Assembly (NCBI RefSeq): GCF_023016045.1
Contig: NZ_JALKAP010000001.1
Location: 534,785-598,784, forward strand
DNA: 64,000 nucleotides
Direction: 5' to 3'
DNA from: Marinobacter sp. S6332
GTDB taxonomy: Bacteria; Pseudomonadota; Gammaproteobacteria; Pseudomonadales; Oleiphilaceae
Position 1 is the stretch's first letter, and each line of letters starts with the position of its first letter. A program made the position numbers and the translations under genes. This document shows, piece after piece, positions 1-9,887 of the stretch. Under the pieces are notes generated by a model. The model was given only the letters and a program-made list of their open reading frames with translations. It was not told where the DNA came from and searched no databases.

Positions 1-1067
1 TGGTCAGGCACCATTTTATCCATCTGTTGGTACAACTTACGTAAATCGGCCGCCAAATCAGAAGCTTTCACAGTCTGGTTAGTGATACCTATACGAATCA
101 TCGCCTCGGCCATACCATCAAAATTGCCAACCATAACGGCCGAAATAAAGTCACTCACTGCCTGCCAAGTGTCTGGTCGGATGCGGCCAACAATACCAAA
201 ATCGATAAAACCTACACGCCCGTCTTTCAGCACCATTAAGTTGCCCGCATGCACATCGGCATGAAAGAACTCACACTGGGTTAAACTGGAAAACCACGTG
301 TTCATCGCTGTAATTAGAGTGCGTTCAGGATCCTTTGCATAACCTCGAATGCTCTCCAAGTCGGTAAGGGGAACACCGTAGAAACGCTCCATCGTCAGAA
401 TGCGTCGAGTACTGCAATGTTCATAAACAACAGGAACAGTGGCGTCTTCGTTGTGAGTATCATGAAGGAAGTTTCGGAACACTTTTAGGTTGTTCGCTTC
501 TTTGATGAAATCGCATTCTTCCATCATGGTGCGCTGAATTTCCTCCACAATCCCGGATAAGGATGTCCAAGATAGCTTCGGTGCCAAGGTTTCGAGAACA
601 CGAGCTGAGAGATACAGGAAGTTCAAATCGGTGAGCAAGATATTCTCAACGCCCGGCTTCTGAACTTTGATCACAACATCTTCACCGGTGATCAATCGAG
701 CAGCGTGAACTTGCGCAATAGAGGCAGAGGCGAGGGCTACTGGATCTATCTCGGAAAACACTTGGTCAATAGGGCGGTCCAGCTCTTGGCTAATGATCCG
801 CTTAATAACACCAAACGGCAGATTAGGCGTTCGATCAAGGCAATGCTGAAACTCTTCAACGTACTCTTTCGGGAAAAAGGTCGGTGAACTGGCTATAAAC
901 TGACCTAACTTGATGTAAGTGGCACCCAACGATTCAAATGTCTCACGCAGCAAGCGCGGGGCAGGGGGCCGTTCCCCACCAACCCATTTGACACCGGTTC
1001 GGCCCAATACTGATAGTGTTTGCCCAATCCTGAAAACGCCTTTGATTCCGTTCGATACGGTGCCCAT
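1..1067 (-). CDS. ABC1/UbiB-type atypical kinase, partial
   Basis: This frame is open from an ATG at 1065-1067 to the window edge, about 355 codons, so the C-terminus is missing. ABC1-family signatures appear in order: KLGQ near residue 50, the Ala-rich loop ASASIAQVH, VIKVQKPGV with the conserved Lys, TMERFYGVPL, the catalytic-loop motif HADVHAGNL and the metal-binding IDFG. These proteins (UbiB, ADCK, AarF) are atypical kinase/ATPases often linked to ubiquinone or lipid metabolism. The ribosome binding site (AGGAGAG) overlaps the dnaN stop codon 10 bases upstream, so the gene is probably co-transcribed with dnaN. recF would normally occupy this position. Which ABC1 subfamily it belongs to cannot be told from the sequence alone. 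Confidence 0.88.
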   Translation of the reverse strand, partial: MGTVSNGIKGVFRIGQTLSVLGRTGVKWVGGERPPAPRLLRETFESLGATYIKLGQFIASSPTFFPKEYVEEFQHCLDRTPNLPFGVIKRIISQELDRPIDQVFSEIDPVALASASIAQVHAARLITGEDVVIKVQKPGVENILLTDLNFLYLSARVLETLAPKLSWTSLSGIVEEIQRTMMEECDFIKEANNLKVFRNFLHDTHNEDATVPVVYEHCSTRRILTMERFYGVPLTDLESIRGYAKDPERTLITAMNTWFSSLTQCEFFHADVHAGNLMVLKDGRVGFIDFGIVGRIRPDTWQAVSDFISAVMVGNFDGMAEAMIRIGITNQTVKASDLAADLRKLYQQMDKMVPD

Positions 1068-1077
1068 CAATTCTCTC

Positions 1078-2181
1078 CTATAGCCTCATCGGCATAACCA
1101 CATAAAGACAGCGGTTATCATTGTACGATTCGATCAGAGCGCTGCTGTTGGGGTTAGACAAGGTAATCCTGACCTGATCTTCATCCAGCGCGTTCATAAC
1201 GTCTATCAAATAGCCTACATTAAAACCGATTTGCAGGGATTCGCCCTGGTAGTCAACTGGTAGCGCGTCTTCGGCCTGTTCCTGATCTGGGTTGTTGGCA
1301 AACACTTGGAGTTCGTTCGAGGCGAGGTTGAGACGAACACCACGAATATTCTCATGGGAGAGAATGCCCGCACGTTGAAGGGTATTCTTGAGGGTCGCAC
1401 GATCCGCTAAGACCACCTTGTCGCCGCCCCGCGGAATCACACGATTGTAGTCAGGAAACTTGCCTTCAATAAGCTTTGAAGTAAAGGTATAAGATCCAAC
1501 CGTAGCGCGCAGGTGGTTGTCTCCAATAACCAGCGTAACCGGCGTTTCTACATCATCCAAAAGACGAGACAACTCTAGAACACCTTTACGCGGCACGATT
1601 ACTTGGCGCGGCTCTGCACACCCCGTGCTCAGTTCCACGTGCGCCATCGCCAAACGGTGGCCATCGGTTGCAACCGTGCGAACGTGATCCTTATCCACTT
1701 CAAACAGCAAACCGTTCAAGTAATAACGAACATCCTGTTGCGCCATGGCGAAAGCCGTAGCGTCGAACATGCGTCTGAGTTCCTTTTGTGGCAACTCTAG
1801 GCGGAAGCTCTCGGGCTCATCTTCCACGTTGGGAAAATGCTCTGCAGGTAACGTCGACAAGGTAAAATGGCTGGCACCACAGCGCACATGCAAGCGATCG
1901 CCTTCCAACACCAGCTCGATGGGCGCTTCATCACCCAGTGCCCGGCAAATATCCGAGAGCTTACGGGCAGGAACGGTAATTCTCCCCGGCTGGTCGACAT
2001 GGACAGGCGTAACCCGCCCCACCAGCTCGACTTCCATGTTTGTACCGGTCAAAACCAAAGTATTGTCTTCGGCCACCAGTAGCACGTTAGACAGTACCGG
2101 CATGGTCTGTTTTTTCTCTACAACACCGGCAATGCTTTGCAAGGGTATGAGCAGGGATTCACGGCTGATCGTCAGTTTCAT
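1078..2181 (-). CDS. dnaN: DNA polymerase III subunit beta (sliding clamp)
   Basis: This 367-residue protein has the normal length of the bacterial beta clamp, the ring that holds DNA polymerase III on DNA. The N-terminus MKLTISRESLL, the central ATDGHRLA motif and the C-terminal ending VVMPMRL are typical of the family and show that the gene is complete at both ends. It lies 92 bases downstream of dnaA on the same strand, the standard order at a bacterial origin. The gene after it is an ABC1 kinase, not recF. Confidence 0.98.
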   Translation of the reverse strand: MKLTISRESLLIPLQSIAGVVEKKQTMPVLSNVLLVAEDNTLVLTGTNMEVELVGRVTPVHVDQPGRITVPARKLSDICRALGDEAPIELVLEGDRLHVRCGASHFTLSTLPAEHFPNVEDEPESFRLELPQKELRRMFDATAFAMAQQDVRYYLNGLLFEVDKDHVRTVATDGHRLAMAHVELSTGCAEPRQVIVPRKGVLELSRLLDDVETPVTLVIGDNHLRATVGSYTFTSKLIEGKFPDYNRVIPRGGDKVVLADRATLKNTLQRAGILSHENIRGVRLNLASNELQVFANNPDQEQAEDALPVDYQGESLQIGFNVGYLIDVMNALDEDQVRITLSNPNSSALIESYNDNRCLYVVMPMRL

Positions 2182-2273
2182 GTCACTCAGCTTTCTATTG
2201 TTGGAAGGATGAATGTTATTTGCTTGGGCAACTCGCCCGCCTCACTGAACCAATTTAATCGTTGGATCACAAT

Positions 2274-3740
2274 TCAGGTAGTCAGCAATCTCATAAAGTT
2301 CTGATAGTCCTCGCGGATACCGGGATCCGTTTCCTGAAGTTCCACGATTTTCTTACACGCGTGTAAAACAGTGGTGTGATCTCGGCCACCAAACGCATCT
2401 CCAATCTCCGGCAAGCTATGGTTAGTCAACTCTTTGGAGAGCGACATAGCAACTTGCCGGGGCCGGGTAACTACGCGGGTTCGGCGTTTGGAGTGTAAGT
2501 CCGCAACCTTGATTTTGTAATACTCAGCCACCGTGCGTTGAATATTATCTATGCTCACCTGCTTCTCGTGCAGGGCAAGCAAATCTTTCAAGCTTTCCCT
2601 AATAAACGGTGGGGTAATTTCAGAGCCGGTAAAGTGAGCATTCGCTATCACCAAACGCAGCGCCCCTTCGAGCTCTCTTACGTTTGAACGGATTTTTTGA
2701 GCTATAAAAAAAGCGGCTTCACTGCTCAATTTAACATTGGTCTGCTCGGCCTTTTTCATCAGAATCGCTACCCGCGTTTCCAATTCAGGCGGCTCTACCA
2801 TTACCGTCAGTCCCCAACCAAATCGGGATTTAAGGCGCTCTTCCATATCTACAATTTCTTTCGGAAACCGATCACAGGTTACGATGACCTGTTGACCGCC
2901 TTCCAGAAGCGCGTTAAAGGTATGGAAAAACTCTTCCTGAGACCGCTCTTTACGGGCAAAAAACTGGATATCGTCAATTAATAGAGCATCAACGGACCGG
3001 TAGTATCGCTTGAATTCATTAATAGCGTTCAGTTGCAGTGCCTTTACCATATCGGCAACAAACCGCTCCGATCGCAGGTAGGCCACCTTGGCGTTGGGAT
3101 TACGCCGCACGATATCATTTCCGATCGCGTGCATAAGGTGGGTTTTACCGAGACCCACACCCCCATATAAAAACAGTGGGTTGTAGGCACCACCGGGGTT
3201 TTCTGCAACTTGCATGGAAGCGGCTCGGGCAAGTTGGTTCGACTTACCTTCTACAAAGGTATCGAATGTGAAGCCTTCATTTAGAAAGCTCTGATGTTTG
3301 ATATCGCCTTCTACCTGAACCGGGCGGCGTCCACCGTTGGACCTATATTCATTAAGCTGGGCCTGACGACTACCCCCGGACGTAGCTGCGACACCCCGTT
3401 CCTCCTCCGTAACCTTACCACCGGATTCATCCTGAGTTTGCTTGGTCGTCTCCTGCTGGACCAGTTCCGAGCGCACTACCGGCTCACTTTCACGGGGAGC
3501 AGAACCGACTTTCATCCCGACTCTGGGTGCTTGTCCTCCGTTCAGATCTTTAAGTACCTCCTCTATACGCCGCAGATACTTCTCGCTAACCCAATCCATC
3601 ACAAACCGGTTAGGTGCGAATAACATCAGTTGCCCTTCCCGGTGGTCAGACTGCAGGGGTCTGAGCCAGGTATTAAACTGTTGTGCGGGAAACTCGTCCC
3701 GGAGTACTTCAAGACATTGATGCCACAATCTGTTCGGCAC
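2274..3740 (-). CDS. dnaA: Chromosomal replication initiator DnaA
   Basis: DnaA is the AAA+ initiator that binds DnaA boxes and opens oriC. Domain I starts with [21 protein letters not shown] variable linker rich in Gln, Glu and Ser follows. The AAA+ core has Walker [10 protein letters not shown] and Walker B LLIDDIQF. The C-terminal DNA-binding domain ends in the signature [13 protein letters not shown] chose the GTG at 3738-3740 (488 residues), because it has GGGAG nine bases upstream and puts the N-terminus where other DnaA proteins begin. The same frame stays open to an ATG at 3764 and a GTG at 3812, so a longer form is possible. oriC lies immediately upstream. Confidence 0.97.
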   Translation of the reverse strand: MPNRLWHQCLEVLRDEFPAQQFNTWLRPLQSDHREGQLMLFAPNRFVMDWVSEKYLRRIEEVLKDLNGGQAPRVGMKVGSAPRESEPVVRSELVQQETTKQTQDESGGKVTEEERGVAATSGGSRQAQLNEYRSNGGRRPVQVEGDIKHQSFLNEGFTFDTFVEGKSNQLARAASMQVAENPGGAYNPLFLYGGVGLGKTHLMHAIGNDIVRRNPNAKVAYLRSERFVADMVKALQLNAINEFKRYYRSVDALLIDDIQFFARKERSQEEFFHTFNALLEGGQQVIVTCDRFPKEIVDMEERLKSRFGWGLTVMVEPPELETRVAILMKKAEQTNVKLSSEAAFFIAQKIRSNVRELEGALRLVIANAHFTGSEITPPFIRESLKDLLALHEKQVSIDNIQRTVAEYYKIKVADLHSKRRTRVVTRPRQVAMSLSKELTNHSLPEIGDAFGGRDHTTVLHACKKIVELQETDPGIREDYQNFMRLLTT

Positions 3741-3812
3741 GACAGTCCGCTCCCGATAACCCATAAGTTTCTCGAACCGAACAAAGACTGTCCGATCCCG
3801 AAAGATGACCAC

Positions 3813-4316
3813 GAATTCTAACCTGCCAGCCCCTTCAGTGAAAGAGCAAATGCCTTATCATAAACAGCCTGTGGAAATTAATAGTGTTTTTTATCATTAT
3901 CTTACGAACTTATGTACAGCCTTGTGTACAGAAAAATCATTCCTGAAAGTTACGCACAACCCTGTGTGTACAACCGACCTTCAGCTCTGTGTGCAACTAC
4001 CTTGCCTTCAGGTGGATAACTAAAGAAACTCATTGCACTTGAACTTATCCACAATCCTTAATGGGCTCATCCACAGGGCTCAAGTGGGGTTTTCCGGTGC
4101 CTTATGAAGGCTTCAAATTCTTGAATATTAATAGAAAATACAGCTTTTCCACAGAAAACTGTCTGTGTAATAACAGTAATAATAAAATTCTTTAAAGAAT
4201 ATTAAAAAGACCTATAGTTACTATTGTTCTGCCCAGTCCCAAAAACCATCTGGCGCCGCTCAATTCCTAATCCCACCGAATAACCCACCATCGGCATAAG
4301 CCACTACCAATAAACG
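3813..4316. other. oriC: AT-rich intergenic region with DnaA boxes
   Basis: This non-coding stretch lies between divergent dnaA and rpmH. It holds one perfect DnaA box (TTATCCACA, 4045-4053) and near-consensus boxes at 4011-4019 (reverse strand, TTATCCACC), 4067-4075 (TCATCCACA), 4145-4153 (TTTTCCACA) and 3870-3878 (reverse strand, ATTTCCACA). Weaker box-like sites are TTATGTACA at 3910-3918 and TTACGCACA at 3950-3958. A very AT-rich segment at about 4168-4220 is the likely unwinding element. The dnaA-rpmH position matches the known pseudomonad type of chromosomal origin. The dnaA promoter must lie here too, but I could not place it with confidence. Confidence 0.85.
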
Positions 4317-4345
4317 TTGAACCCGACCGAGAATTTGAATAGAAT
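4317..4345 (+). promoter_or_regulatory. Sigma-70 promoter for rpmH-rnpA-yidD-yidC
   Basis: A TTGAAC -35 box (4317-4322) and a TAGAAT -10 box (4340-4345) are separated by exactly 17 bases, about 90 bases upstream of the rpmH start. This is the best sigma-70 match in the region and points towards rpmH. Confidence 0.7.
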
Positions 4346-4437
4346 GCCGCTCCTGTTTTGGCTATTAATTTTTTCAGCCAACTCTCGAATGTTTAATACA
4401 CGCGAATGTCCAATACACGAATTGTGAGATAGTCACC

Positions 4438-4572
4438 ATGAAAAGAACGTTTCAACCAAGCGTACTGAAGCGTAAGCGCGTTCACGGTTTCCGCGCCCGT
4501 ATGGCAACTGCTAACGGCCGCAAGGTAATTTCCCGTCGCCGCGCCAAAGGCCGTGCACGTCTGTCTGCGTAA
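4438..4572 (+). CDS. rpmH: 50S ribosomal protein L34
   Basis: This 44-residue basic protein starts [14 protein letters not shown] and ends [11 protein letters not shown], as L34 does across bacteria. L34 is a structural protein of the large ribosomal subunit. It is the first gene of the rpmH-rnpA-yidD-yidC cluster and lies next to oriC, its usual place. Confidence 0.98.
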   Translation: MKRTFQPSVLKRKRVHGFRARMATANGRKVISRRRAKGRARLSA

Positions 4573-4587
4573 TCTGTCGTACGCCTT

Positions 4588-4995
4588 GTGAAGGCTTTGA
4601 ATTTCCCGAAATCGCATCGCTTATTGCGGCCTGCTGATTACGGCAAAGTCTTCAACGACGTACAGCTGAAGGTTCCGCACAGGAATTTTCTGATTCTGGC
4701 TACTCCGAATAATCTCGGACATGCCAGAATCGGCCTTGTGTTTGCGAAAAAGAATCTGAAACTGTCCGTTCAGCGAAACCGAATTAAACGTCAGGTACGG
4801 GAAACGTTCCGTCATCAACCTGAACTTCCGGGAATGGACATCATTGTTCTTGGACGCCAGGGGCTTGCAGTTTTGGACAATCAAACCGTCCAAGCCTCAT
4901 TGAATGGCCTTTGGCAACGGCTGGCGAAAAAATATCATCAGTTACCGCCATCTCGACCAGTGGATTCCCCTTCTACCGGTGAGGGAAAAGGTTAA
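4588..4995 (+). CDS. rnpA: Ribonuclease P protein component
   Basis: The 135-residue protein is the basic protein subunit of RNase P, which helps the catalytic RNA remove 5' leaders from tRNA precursors. The hallmark RNR motif is present as [17 protein letters not shown] near residue 60. The start is a GTG 15 bases after rpmH. The last residues (about 120-135, rich in Pro, Ser and Gly) form a short extra tail beyond the usual fold. The stop codon overlaps the yidD start by one base (TAATG), which implies translational coupling. Confidence 0.97.
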   Translation: MKALNFPKSHRLLRPADYGKVFNDVQLKVPHRNFLILATPNNLGHARIGLVFAKKNLKLSVQRNRIKRQVRETFRHQPELPGMDIIVLGRQGLAVLDNQTVQASLNGLWQRLAKKYHQLPPSRPVDSPSTGEGKG

Positions 4996-5288
4996 TGCGT
5001 AAGTTGCTTCTCTTTCCCATCCGTTTTTACCAATATGCCATCAGCCCGTTCATGGCTAGTCATTGCCGTCACTACCCAACCTGCTCACAATATGCAGTGG
5101 AAGCTATCTCTCATCACGGTACACTGAAAGGCCTTTATCTTTCCGTAAAACGCTTGTTGAGATGCCATCCGTGGGCAGAAGGCGGCTATGACCCGGTTCC
5201 TGATATGGTGCACTCTGTACCAGACGATACAACATCCTGTTGCCCTCAGGCTGACAACCCATCTATAACAACCCAGACCAGACAGTAA
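4995..5288 (+). CDS. yidD: Membrane protein insertion efficiency factor YidD
   Basis: This is a 97-residue protein of the YidD (DUF37) family. It shows the N-terminal amphipathic segment [13 protein letters not shown], the Cys pair in [14 protein letters not shown], and the later RLLRCHPW and GGYDPVP motifs. YidD assists insertion of inner-membrane proteins by YidC. It sits between rnpA and yidC, overlapping rnpA by one base and ending four bases before yidC. The Cys-rich tail after residue 75 is not conserved in the family. Confidence 0.96.
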   Translation: MRKLLLFPIRFYQYAISPFMASHCRHYPTCSQYAVEAISHHGTLKGLYLSVKRLLRCHPWAEGGYDPVPDMVHSVPDDTTSCCPQADNPSITTQTRQ

Positions 5289-5292
5289 CTCT

Positions 5293-7023
5293 ATGGATAT
5301 TCAACGCATCGTATTATTTGCCGGCCTGGCTATTGTCAGTTATCTGATGGTGCTTGCCTGGAATGAAGACTATCACCAGCCGGTTCCTGCTGAGCAGGTG
5401 GCAGAAACTGGGCGCATCCAGACAGATAACAGTTCTGTAGGCAGCGATGCCATGGTGCTTCCAGGTGAAGCGACAACATCGACTAATAACACCAGAAATT
5501 CTGCAGACGAAGAGTTCGCAACCCCTGAAAGCGATCAAACCGTATCCAATTCAGCTAATTCTGACGTCACAGTTAGCGATCAATATATAAAAGTTCGCAC
5601 TGACGTACTCGATCTAGAAATTGATCGTGTTAGCGGGAATCTCGTTAGAAGTTCGCTACTCACTTATAACAAAACGTTAAATAGTAAGGAGCCGCTCAAG
5701 CTTCTGAACAATACAGAAAACCGGTTTTATGTACTTGAAAGTGGTCTTATAGGCCAAAACGGACCAGATAGCGCAAAGAATGGTCCTGCACCTGTCTATA
5801 CCACCGACGCAACTAGCTATGAACTCGCTGAGGGTGAAAACGAGCTGACCGTTAACCTGGTACACACCATGGAAAATGGCGTTCAAATCACGAAGCGTTA
5901 CCAATTTGCCCGTGACAGCTACGAAATTGATGTTCGCTATCTGATCAATAACCAATCCAGTGAAAACTGGCAGGCAAACTTTACCGGTAAAATCGTTCGT
6001 GACCAGTCACCGGATCCTACCTCCGGACCGAGCATGGGTATTAAAGCGTTTCTCGGGTTAGTAACAAGTTCCCCGGAAGACCCTTATGAAAAGTTCGATT
6101 TTGGTGATTTAGAAGATAAGCGCATCAATGAAACCGTTACCAACGGCTGGATGGCGTTTCTACAACACTACTTCTTAGCAGCCTGGGTACCAGAGAGAGA
6201 TCAACCGGCACAGTTCCAAACTACCCGCCGCGGGCCACTGCATGTCATGGGCTTTGTTTACTCTGCAACAACCGTAGCGCCGGGAGAAACCACAGACATC
6301 GGTGCCCGTGCTTATATTGGTCCGAAGATTATCGACCGTCTTGAAGCCGTTGCGCCCAACCTAGATCGCACTGTGGATTTCGGCTGGCTATTTTTTATCT
6401 CATTACCCTTGTTCATTATTATGGAATGGTTCCACAGCCTAGTAGGCAACTGGGGTGTTTCCATTATCCTGCTTACAGTTCTGGTTAAGGCGGTATTTTT
6501 CAAACTTTCCGCAACCAGCTATCGCTCCATGGGCCGCATGCGTGCTGTTGCACCTCAGCTCACCAGACTCAAAGAGCTGTACGGTGATGATCGCCAGCGT
6601 ATGTCGCAGGAAATGATGGCGCTTTACAAGAAAGAAAAAATCAATCCGCTGGGTGGGTGTTTGCCTATTCTGGTCCAGATGCCGGTGTTCATCTCCTTGT
6701 ACTGGGTGCTTTTCGAAAGCGTACAACTGCGCCATGCGCCCTTCATGCTGTGGATTCAGGATCTTTCTGTAATGGATCCTTACTTCATTTTGCCGATCCT
6801 GATGGGTGCCAGCATGATGTTGCAAATGAGCTTGAACCCAACACCTCCAGACCCGATGCAAGCGAAAATCATGAAGCTGATGCCTGTCGTATTTACCATC
6901 TTCTTCCTCTGGTTCCCGGCTGGTTTGGTACTTTACTGGCTGGTAAACAACATTCTGTCGATCAGCCAGCAATGGTACATTACCCGGAAAATCGAAGCAG
7001 AAATGGCCGCTAAAAAACACTGA
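5293..7023 (+). CDS. yidC: Membrane protein insertase YidC
   Basis: The 576-residue protein is a full-length proteobacterial YidC. An N-terminal transmembrane helix (about residues 6-22) is followed by a low-complexity linker and a large periplasmic beta domain (about 95-340). The C-terminal hydrophobic domain with five helices carries the conserved NPLGGCLPILVQMPVFISLYW stretch and ends in a basic tail. YidC inserts small and Sec-dependent proteins into the inner membrane. It is the last gene of the rpmH cluster and is followed by a strong hairpin. Confidence 0.98.
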   Translation: MDIQRIVLFAGLAIVSYLMVLAWNEDYHQPVPAEQVAETGRIQTDNSSVGSDAMVLPGEATTSTNNTRNSADEEFATPESDQTVSNSANSDVTVSDQYIKVRTDVLDLEIDRVSGNLVRSSLLTYNKTLNSKEPLKLLNNTENRFYVLESGLIGQNGPDSAKNGPAPVYTTDATSYELAEGENELTVNLVHTMENGVQITKRYQFARDSYEIDVRYLINNQSSENWQANFTGKIVRDQSPDPTSGPSMGIKAFLGLVTSSPEDPYEKFDFGDLEDKRINETVTNGWMAFLQHYFLAAWVPERDQPAQFQTTRRGPLHVMGFVYSATTVAPGETTDIGARAYIGPKIIDRLEAVAPNLDRTVDFGWLFFISLPLFIIMEWFHSLVGNWGVSIILLTVLVKAVFFKLSATSYRSMGRMRAVAPQLTRLKELYGDDRQRMSQEMMALYKKEKINPLGGCLPILVQMPVFISLYWVLFESVQLRHAPFMLWIQDLSVMDPYFILPILMGASMMLQMSLNPTPPDPMQAKIMKLMPVVFTIFFLWFPAGLVLYWLVNNILSISQQWYITRKIEAEMAAKKH

Positions 7024-7039
7024 TTCAGTGGCTAATTGA

Positions 7040-7080
7040 TTAAACAGTAAAGGCTCCGTGAAGGGGCCTTTACTGTTTAA
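7040..7080. terminator. Hairpin terminator after yidC
   Basis: A nearly perfect palindrome has TTAAACAGTAAAGGC (7040-7054) pairing with its complement at 7066-7080. Three more pairs (one a G-T wobble) extend the stem to 18 bp around a GTGAA loop. No separate T-run follows, but the 3' arm is T-rich. It separates yidC from mnmE and probably ends the rpmH operon. Confidence 0.65.
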
Positions 7081-7116
7081 GGAATGCACTAAACTGTAGT
7101 GTAAGAGGCAAACTTC

Positions 7117-8505
7117 ATGAGCCAGAACTCTGTTATCTCCAATACGCCTGAAACCATAACAGCCATAGCCACGGCACCTGGTCAGGCCGGGGTGGGTATT
7201 GTTCGGGTATCCGGCCCGCTGGCGAAAAACATTGCCACGGCAATGCTTGGGTATACACCAAAGCCCAGATACGCCCATTACGGTGCCTTTTTGGATCAGA
7301 GCGGAGAGCTTATTGACGAAGGCATTGGTCTATTTTTCCCGAACCCCCATTCGTTTACCGGCGAAGATGTTTTCGAATTGCAGGGGCACGGGGGCACCAT
7401 CATTCTGGATCTACTGTTGCGGGAAGTTTGCCAACTTGGAGCTAGGTTAGCTCGCCCCGGTGAATTCTCGGAGCGGGCATTTCTGAACGATAAATTGGAT
7501 TTGGCCCAAGCCGAAGCCATTGCCGATCTTATAGAAAGCAGTTCAGAGCAAGCCGCGCGCTGCGCCGTCCGATCCATGCAAGGCGTGTTTTCCCGGCGGA
7601 TAGAAACTCTAGTTGAAGCAGTGACGCACTTGCGGATTTATGTAGAAGCAGCCATTGATTTTCCCGAAGAGGAAATCGATTTTCTGGCTGATGGCAAGGT
7701 TGCAACAGATCTTCAGACACTGCTGGAACAACTCGAAGGCATTTTGGGCGAGGCCCAACAGGGTACAATTCTACGGGACGGCATGAAGGTAGTGATTGCC
7801 GGCCGCCCCAATGCGGGAAAGTCCAGCCTTCTTAATGCCTTGGCCGGTCGAGAAGCGGCCATAGTAACGGCCATTGAAGGCACCACCCGGGATGTTCTGC
7901 GGGAACATATTCACATTGATGGCATGCCCCTGCACATCATTGATACAGCAGGCCTACGCGACAGCCCCGATGAAGTGGAACAGATCGGCATTGCCCGGGC
8001 TTGGGATGAAATTCGCCAAGCCGATCGCATTCTGCTGATGGTGGATGCTACCACCACAGATAAAACCACACCCCACGAAATCTGGCCGGATTTTATCGAC
8101 CAACTACCCGCTTCGGCGCCGGTTACCGTCATTCGTAACAAAGTAGATTTGAGCGGAGAGAGCGTCGGGATTTCAGAGCCATCCGGAGAAGCAACTCCGG
8201 TGATACGCCTCGCTGCCAAATCCACAGAGGGCCTTGAGGTACTTAGGGATCACCTTAAACACTGTATGGGTTTTGCCAGTACAACCGAAGGTGGCTTTCT
8301 AGCTCGGCGGCGGCATTTGGATGCATTGGAGCGCGCTCGTAAATCCCTACTTCAAGGTCAGGCTCAGCTTGAGGGCTATGGCGCTGGCGAGCTGTTGGCC
8401 GAAGATTTACGTGCGGCTCAGGATGCGCTTGGTGAAATTACTGGGCAGATTACGCCGGATGAACTGCTTGGGAAGATTTTTGGGTCGTTTTGTATCGGAA
8501 AGTAA
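7117..8505 (+). CDS. mnmE: tRNA uridine-5-carboxymethylaminomethyl modification GTPase MnmE
   Basis: MnmE (TrmE) acts with MnmG to make the cmnm5 modification at U34 of tRNAs. The 462-residue protein has the N-terminal formyl-THF-binding domain ([21 protein letters not shown]). The inserted G domain follows, with [16 protein letters not shown] near residue 229, DTAGLRD, NKVD and a late SA-like loop. The invariant C-terminal FCIGK ends at the stop codon, so the gene is intact. Its partner mnmG lies about 12 kb downstream in this window. Confidence 0.98.
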   Translation: MSQNSVISNTPETITAIATAPGQAGVGIVRVSGPLAKNIATAMLGYTPKPRYAHYGAFLDQSGELIDEGIGLFFPNPHSFTGEDVFELQGHGGTIILDLLLREVCQLGARLARPGEFSERAFLNDKLDLAQAEAIADLIESSSEQAARCAVRSMQGVFSRRIETLVEAVTHLRIYVEAAIDFPEEEIDFLADGKVATDLQTLLEQLEGILGEAQQGTILRDGMKVVIAGRPNAGKSSLLNALAGREAAIVTAIEGTTRDVLREHIHIDGMPLHIIDTAGLRDSPDEVEQIGIARAWDEIRQADRILLMVDATTTDKTTPHEIWPDFIDQLPASAPVTVIRNKVDLSGESVGISEPSGEATPVIRLAAKSTEGLEVLRDHLKHCMGFASTTEGGFLARRRHLDALERARKSLLQGQAQLEGYGAGELLAEDLRAAQDALGEITGQITPDELLGKIFGSFCIGK

Positions 8506-8516
8506 AACCAAAAACC

Positions 8517-8975
8517 TCACAAACAACACGCCTTAAACTTCCTGCCGCTACCACATGCGCAGGGGTCATTGCGTCCGGGCTTTAAAATACCTTCTTGCGG
8601 TTCACCCTTTAGGTAAACCCAGCGCTCATTTTCCCGCACAAACTCCGAATCCTCTTGTAGAAAGCCCCAGCCGGGGTTGAGTCGGTAAATGGCTTGAAAG
8701 TGTACGCGACCCCTATCGCCACTTTCGCTGCTTTCCAGAATACGCAGCGATGCCCAGTCTGGTGATTTGTCCAGATCCAGAACGGTTGGCTGGGTACTGG
8801 AGTGCCAGCTTACACGGAGGTAGTCCTCCAACTTCAGCACAAATGCGCTAAAGCGTGAACGCATCAGGGCCTCGGGAGTTGGAACAATTGCGCCTTGGTG
8901 GTAGCGCTGGCAGCAGTCTGCGTATGGGCTCTGGTTGCCACAGGGGCAGTGTGGGATAGTAGTTTGCTCTGTCAT
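8517..8975 (-). CDS. YchJ-family SEC-C zinc-binding protein (UPF0225)
   Basis: This 152-residue protein has a Cys-rich motif at each end: CPCGNQSPYADCC near residue 10 and the C-terminal SEC-C motif NDPCACGSGRKFKACC. The YchJ core between them (PEALMRSRFSAF, near residue 35) is conserved. SEC-C motifs bind zinc, as shown for the SecA C-terminus; the cellular role of YchJ proteins is not known. The gene is convergent with mnmE and ends 11 bases from its stop. Confidence 0.92.
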   Translation of the reverse strand: MTEQTTIPHCPCGNQSPYADCCQRYHQGAIVPTPEALMRSRFSAFVLKLEDYLRVSWHSSTQPTVLDLDKSPDWASLRILESSESGDRGRVHFQAIYRLNPGWGFLQEDSEFVRENERWVYLKGEPQEGILKPGRNDPCACGSGRKFKACCL

Positions 8976-9053
8976 TATTTTGTAGCATTTGCGTCAAGGA
9001 TTAAGCTTGCAGTATAACAACCGCGCCCATTCACCAAAGGATTGATTCAAACC

Positions 9054-9722
9054 ATGTTTACCGAAACCACTAAAGCTTCTGTATTCACCCGGCTAACCGG
9101 ATTATTTTGTCTGATGCTGGTACTCAGTGGTTGCAGTTCAATGTATTACAGCACGATGGAAAAATTCGGTGTTGAAAAACGCGATATTCTGGTGGATAGA
9201 GTGGGGGATGCTAGAGATTCCCAGAGTGATGCCCGCGAAACCTTCCGCTCGTCTTTAGAGCAGTTTCAGAGCGTGGTGGACACGCCAGAAACCACGCTTC
9301 AGGACAAATATAATGTCATCAGTGACGCTTATGATGACAGCCTCAAATCGGCAAATAAGGTACGGGATCGTATCGAGGCGGTTGAGGATGTATCCGAAGC
9401 CTTGTTTGACGAGTGGGAAGATGAACTGGATCTTTACGAAAGTGCTTCACTTAGGAAAACGAGCAAGCGCAAACTAGATGAAACCCGCGAGTTATACAGC
9501 AGCTTGATTACCCGAATGCATCAGGTTGAAAAGCGTATGGACCCTGTGCTCGAAGCATTTGAAGATCAGGTACTTTTTCTGAAGCATAACCTTAATGCTC
9601 AGGCGATAGGTTCCCTTGAAGACGAATTGGGGCAGATTCAACAGGATGTAGATAGCCTTGTTCGTGACATGGAAGCATCCATCGCGGAATCTGAAACATT
9701 TATACAGCGGTTTCGTGAATAA
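9054..9722 (+). CDS. DUF2959 lipoprotein
   Basis: This 222-residue predicted lipoprotein has a signal peptide ending in the lipobox LSGC near residue 25. The mature part matches DUF2959, with the conserved start MYYSTMEKFGVEKRDILVDR, the block EALFDEWEDELDLY and the late motif QVLFLKHNLNAQAI. Its composition (long charged helices) suggests a coiled-coil periplasmic protein. The function is unknown. I chose the ATG at 9054 over the in-frame TTG at 9042, because AAAGGA lies directly against that TTG. Confidence 0.88.
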   Translation: MFTETTKASVFTRLTGLFCLMLVLSGCSSMYYSTMEKFGVEKRDILVDRVGDARDSQSDARETFRSSLEQFQSVVDTPETTLQDKYNVISDAYDDSLKSANKVRDRIEAVEDVSEALFDEWEDELDLYESASLRKTSKRKLDETRELYSSLITRMHQVEKRMDPVLEAFEDQVLFLKHNLNAQAIGSLEDELGQIQQDVDSLVRDMEASIAESETFIQRFRE

Positions 9723-9887
9723 CCCGCGCGGGGCTTGAGTTAATAAAACCAAGCGTTGAATTCTTGAATTTGACGGTCGTCAATTTTACTGCAGGTAATG
9801 TCGCCTGCAGCGCTCCTTTCATTTACAAACGTTAACCTTCTGCTAGTTTGAGATTTAGTAACTACCCGCAAATGAGAGAGCAGAAAA

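Noticed and set aside
3738..3812. Longer DnaA starting at GTG 3812 or ATG 3764
   Set aside because: These starts add residues not seen in DnaA families and have weaker ribosome binding sites than the GTG at 3740.
6439..7278. A 279-codon frame opposite yidC and mnmE
   Set aside because: It lies almost wholly against a conserved gene, crosses the yidC terminator and has no recognisable domains or ribosome binding site.
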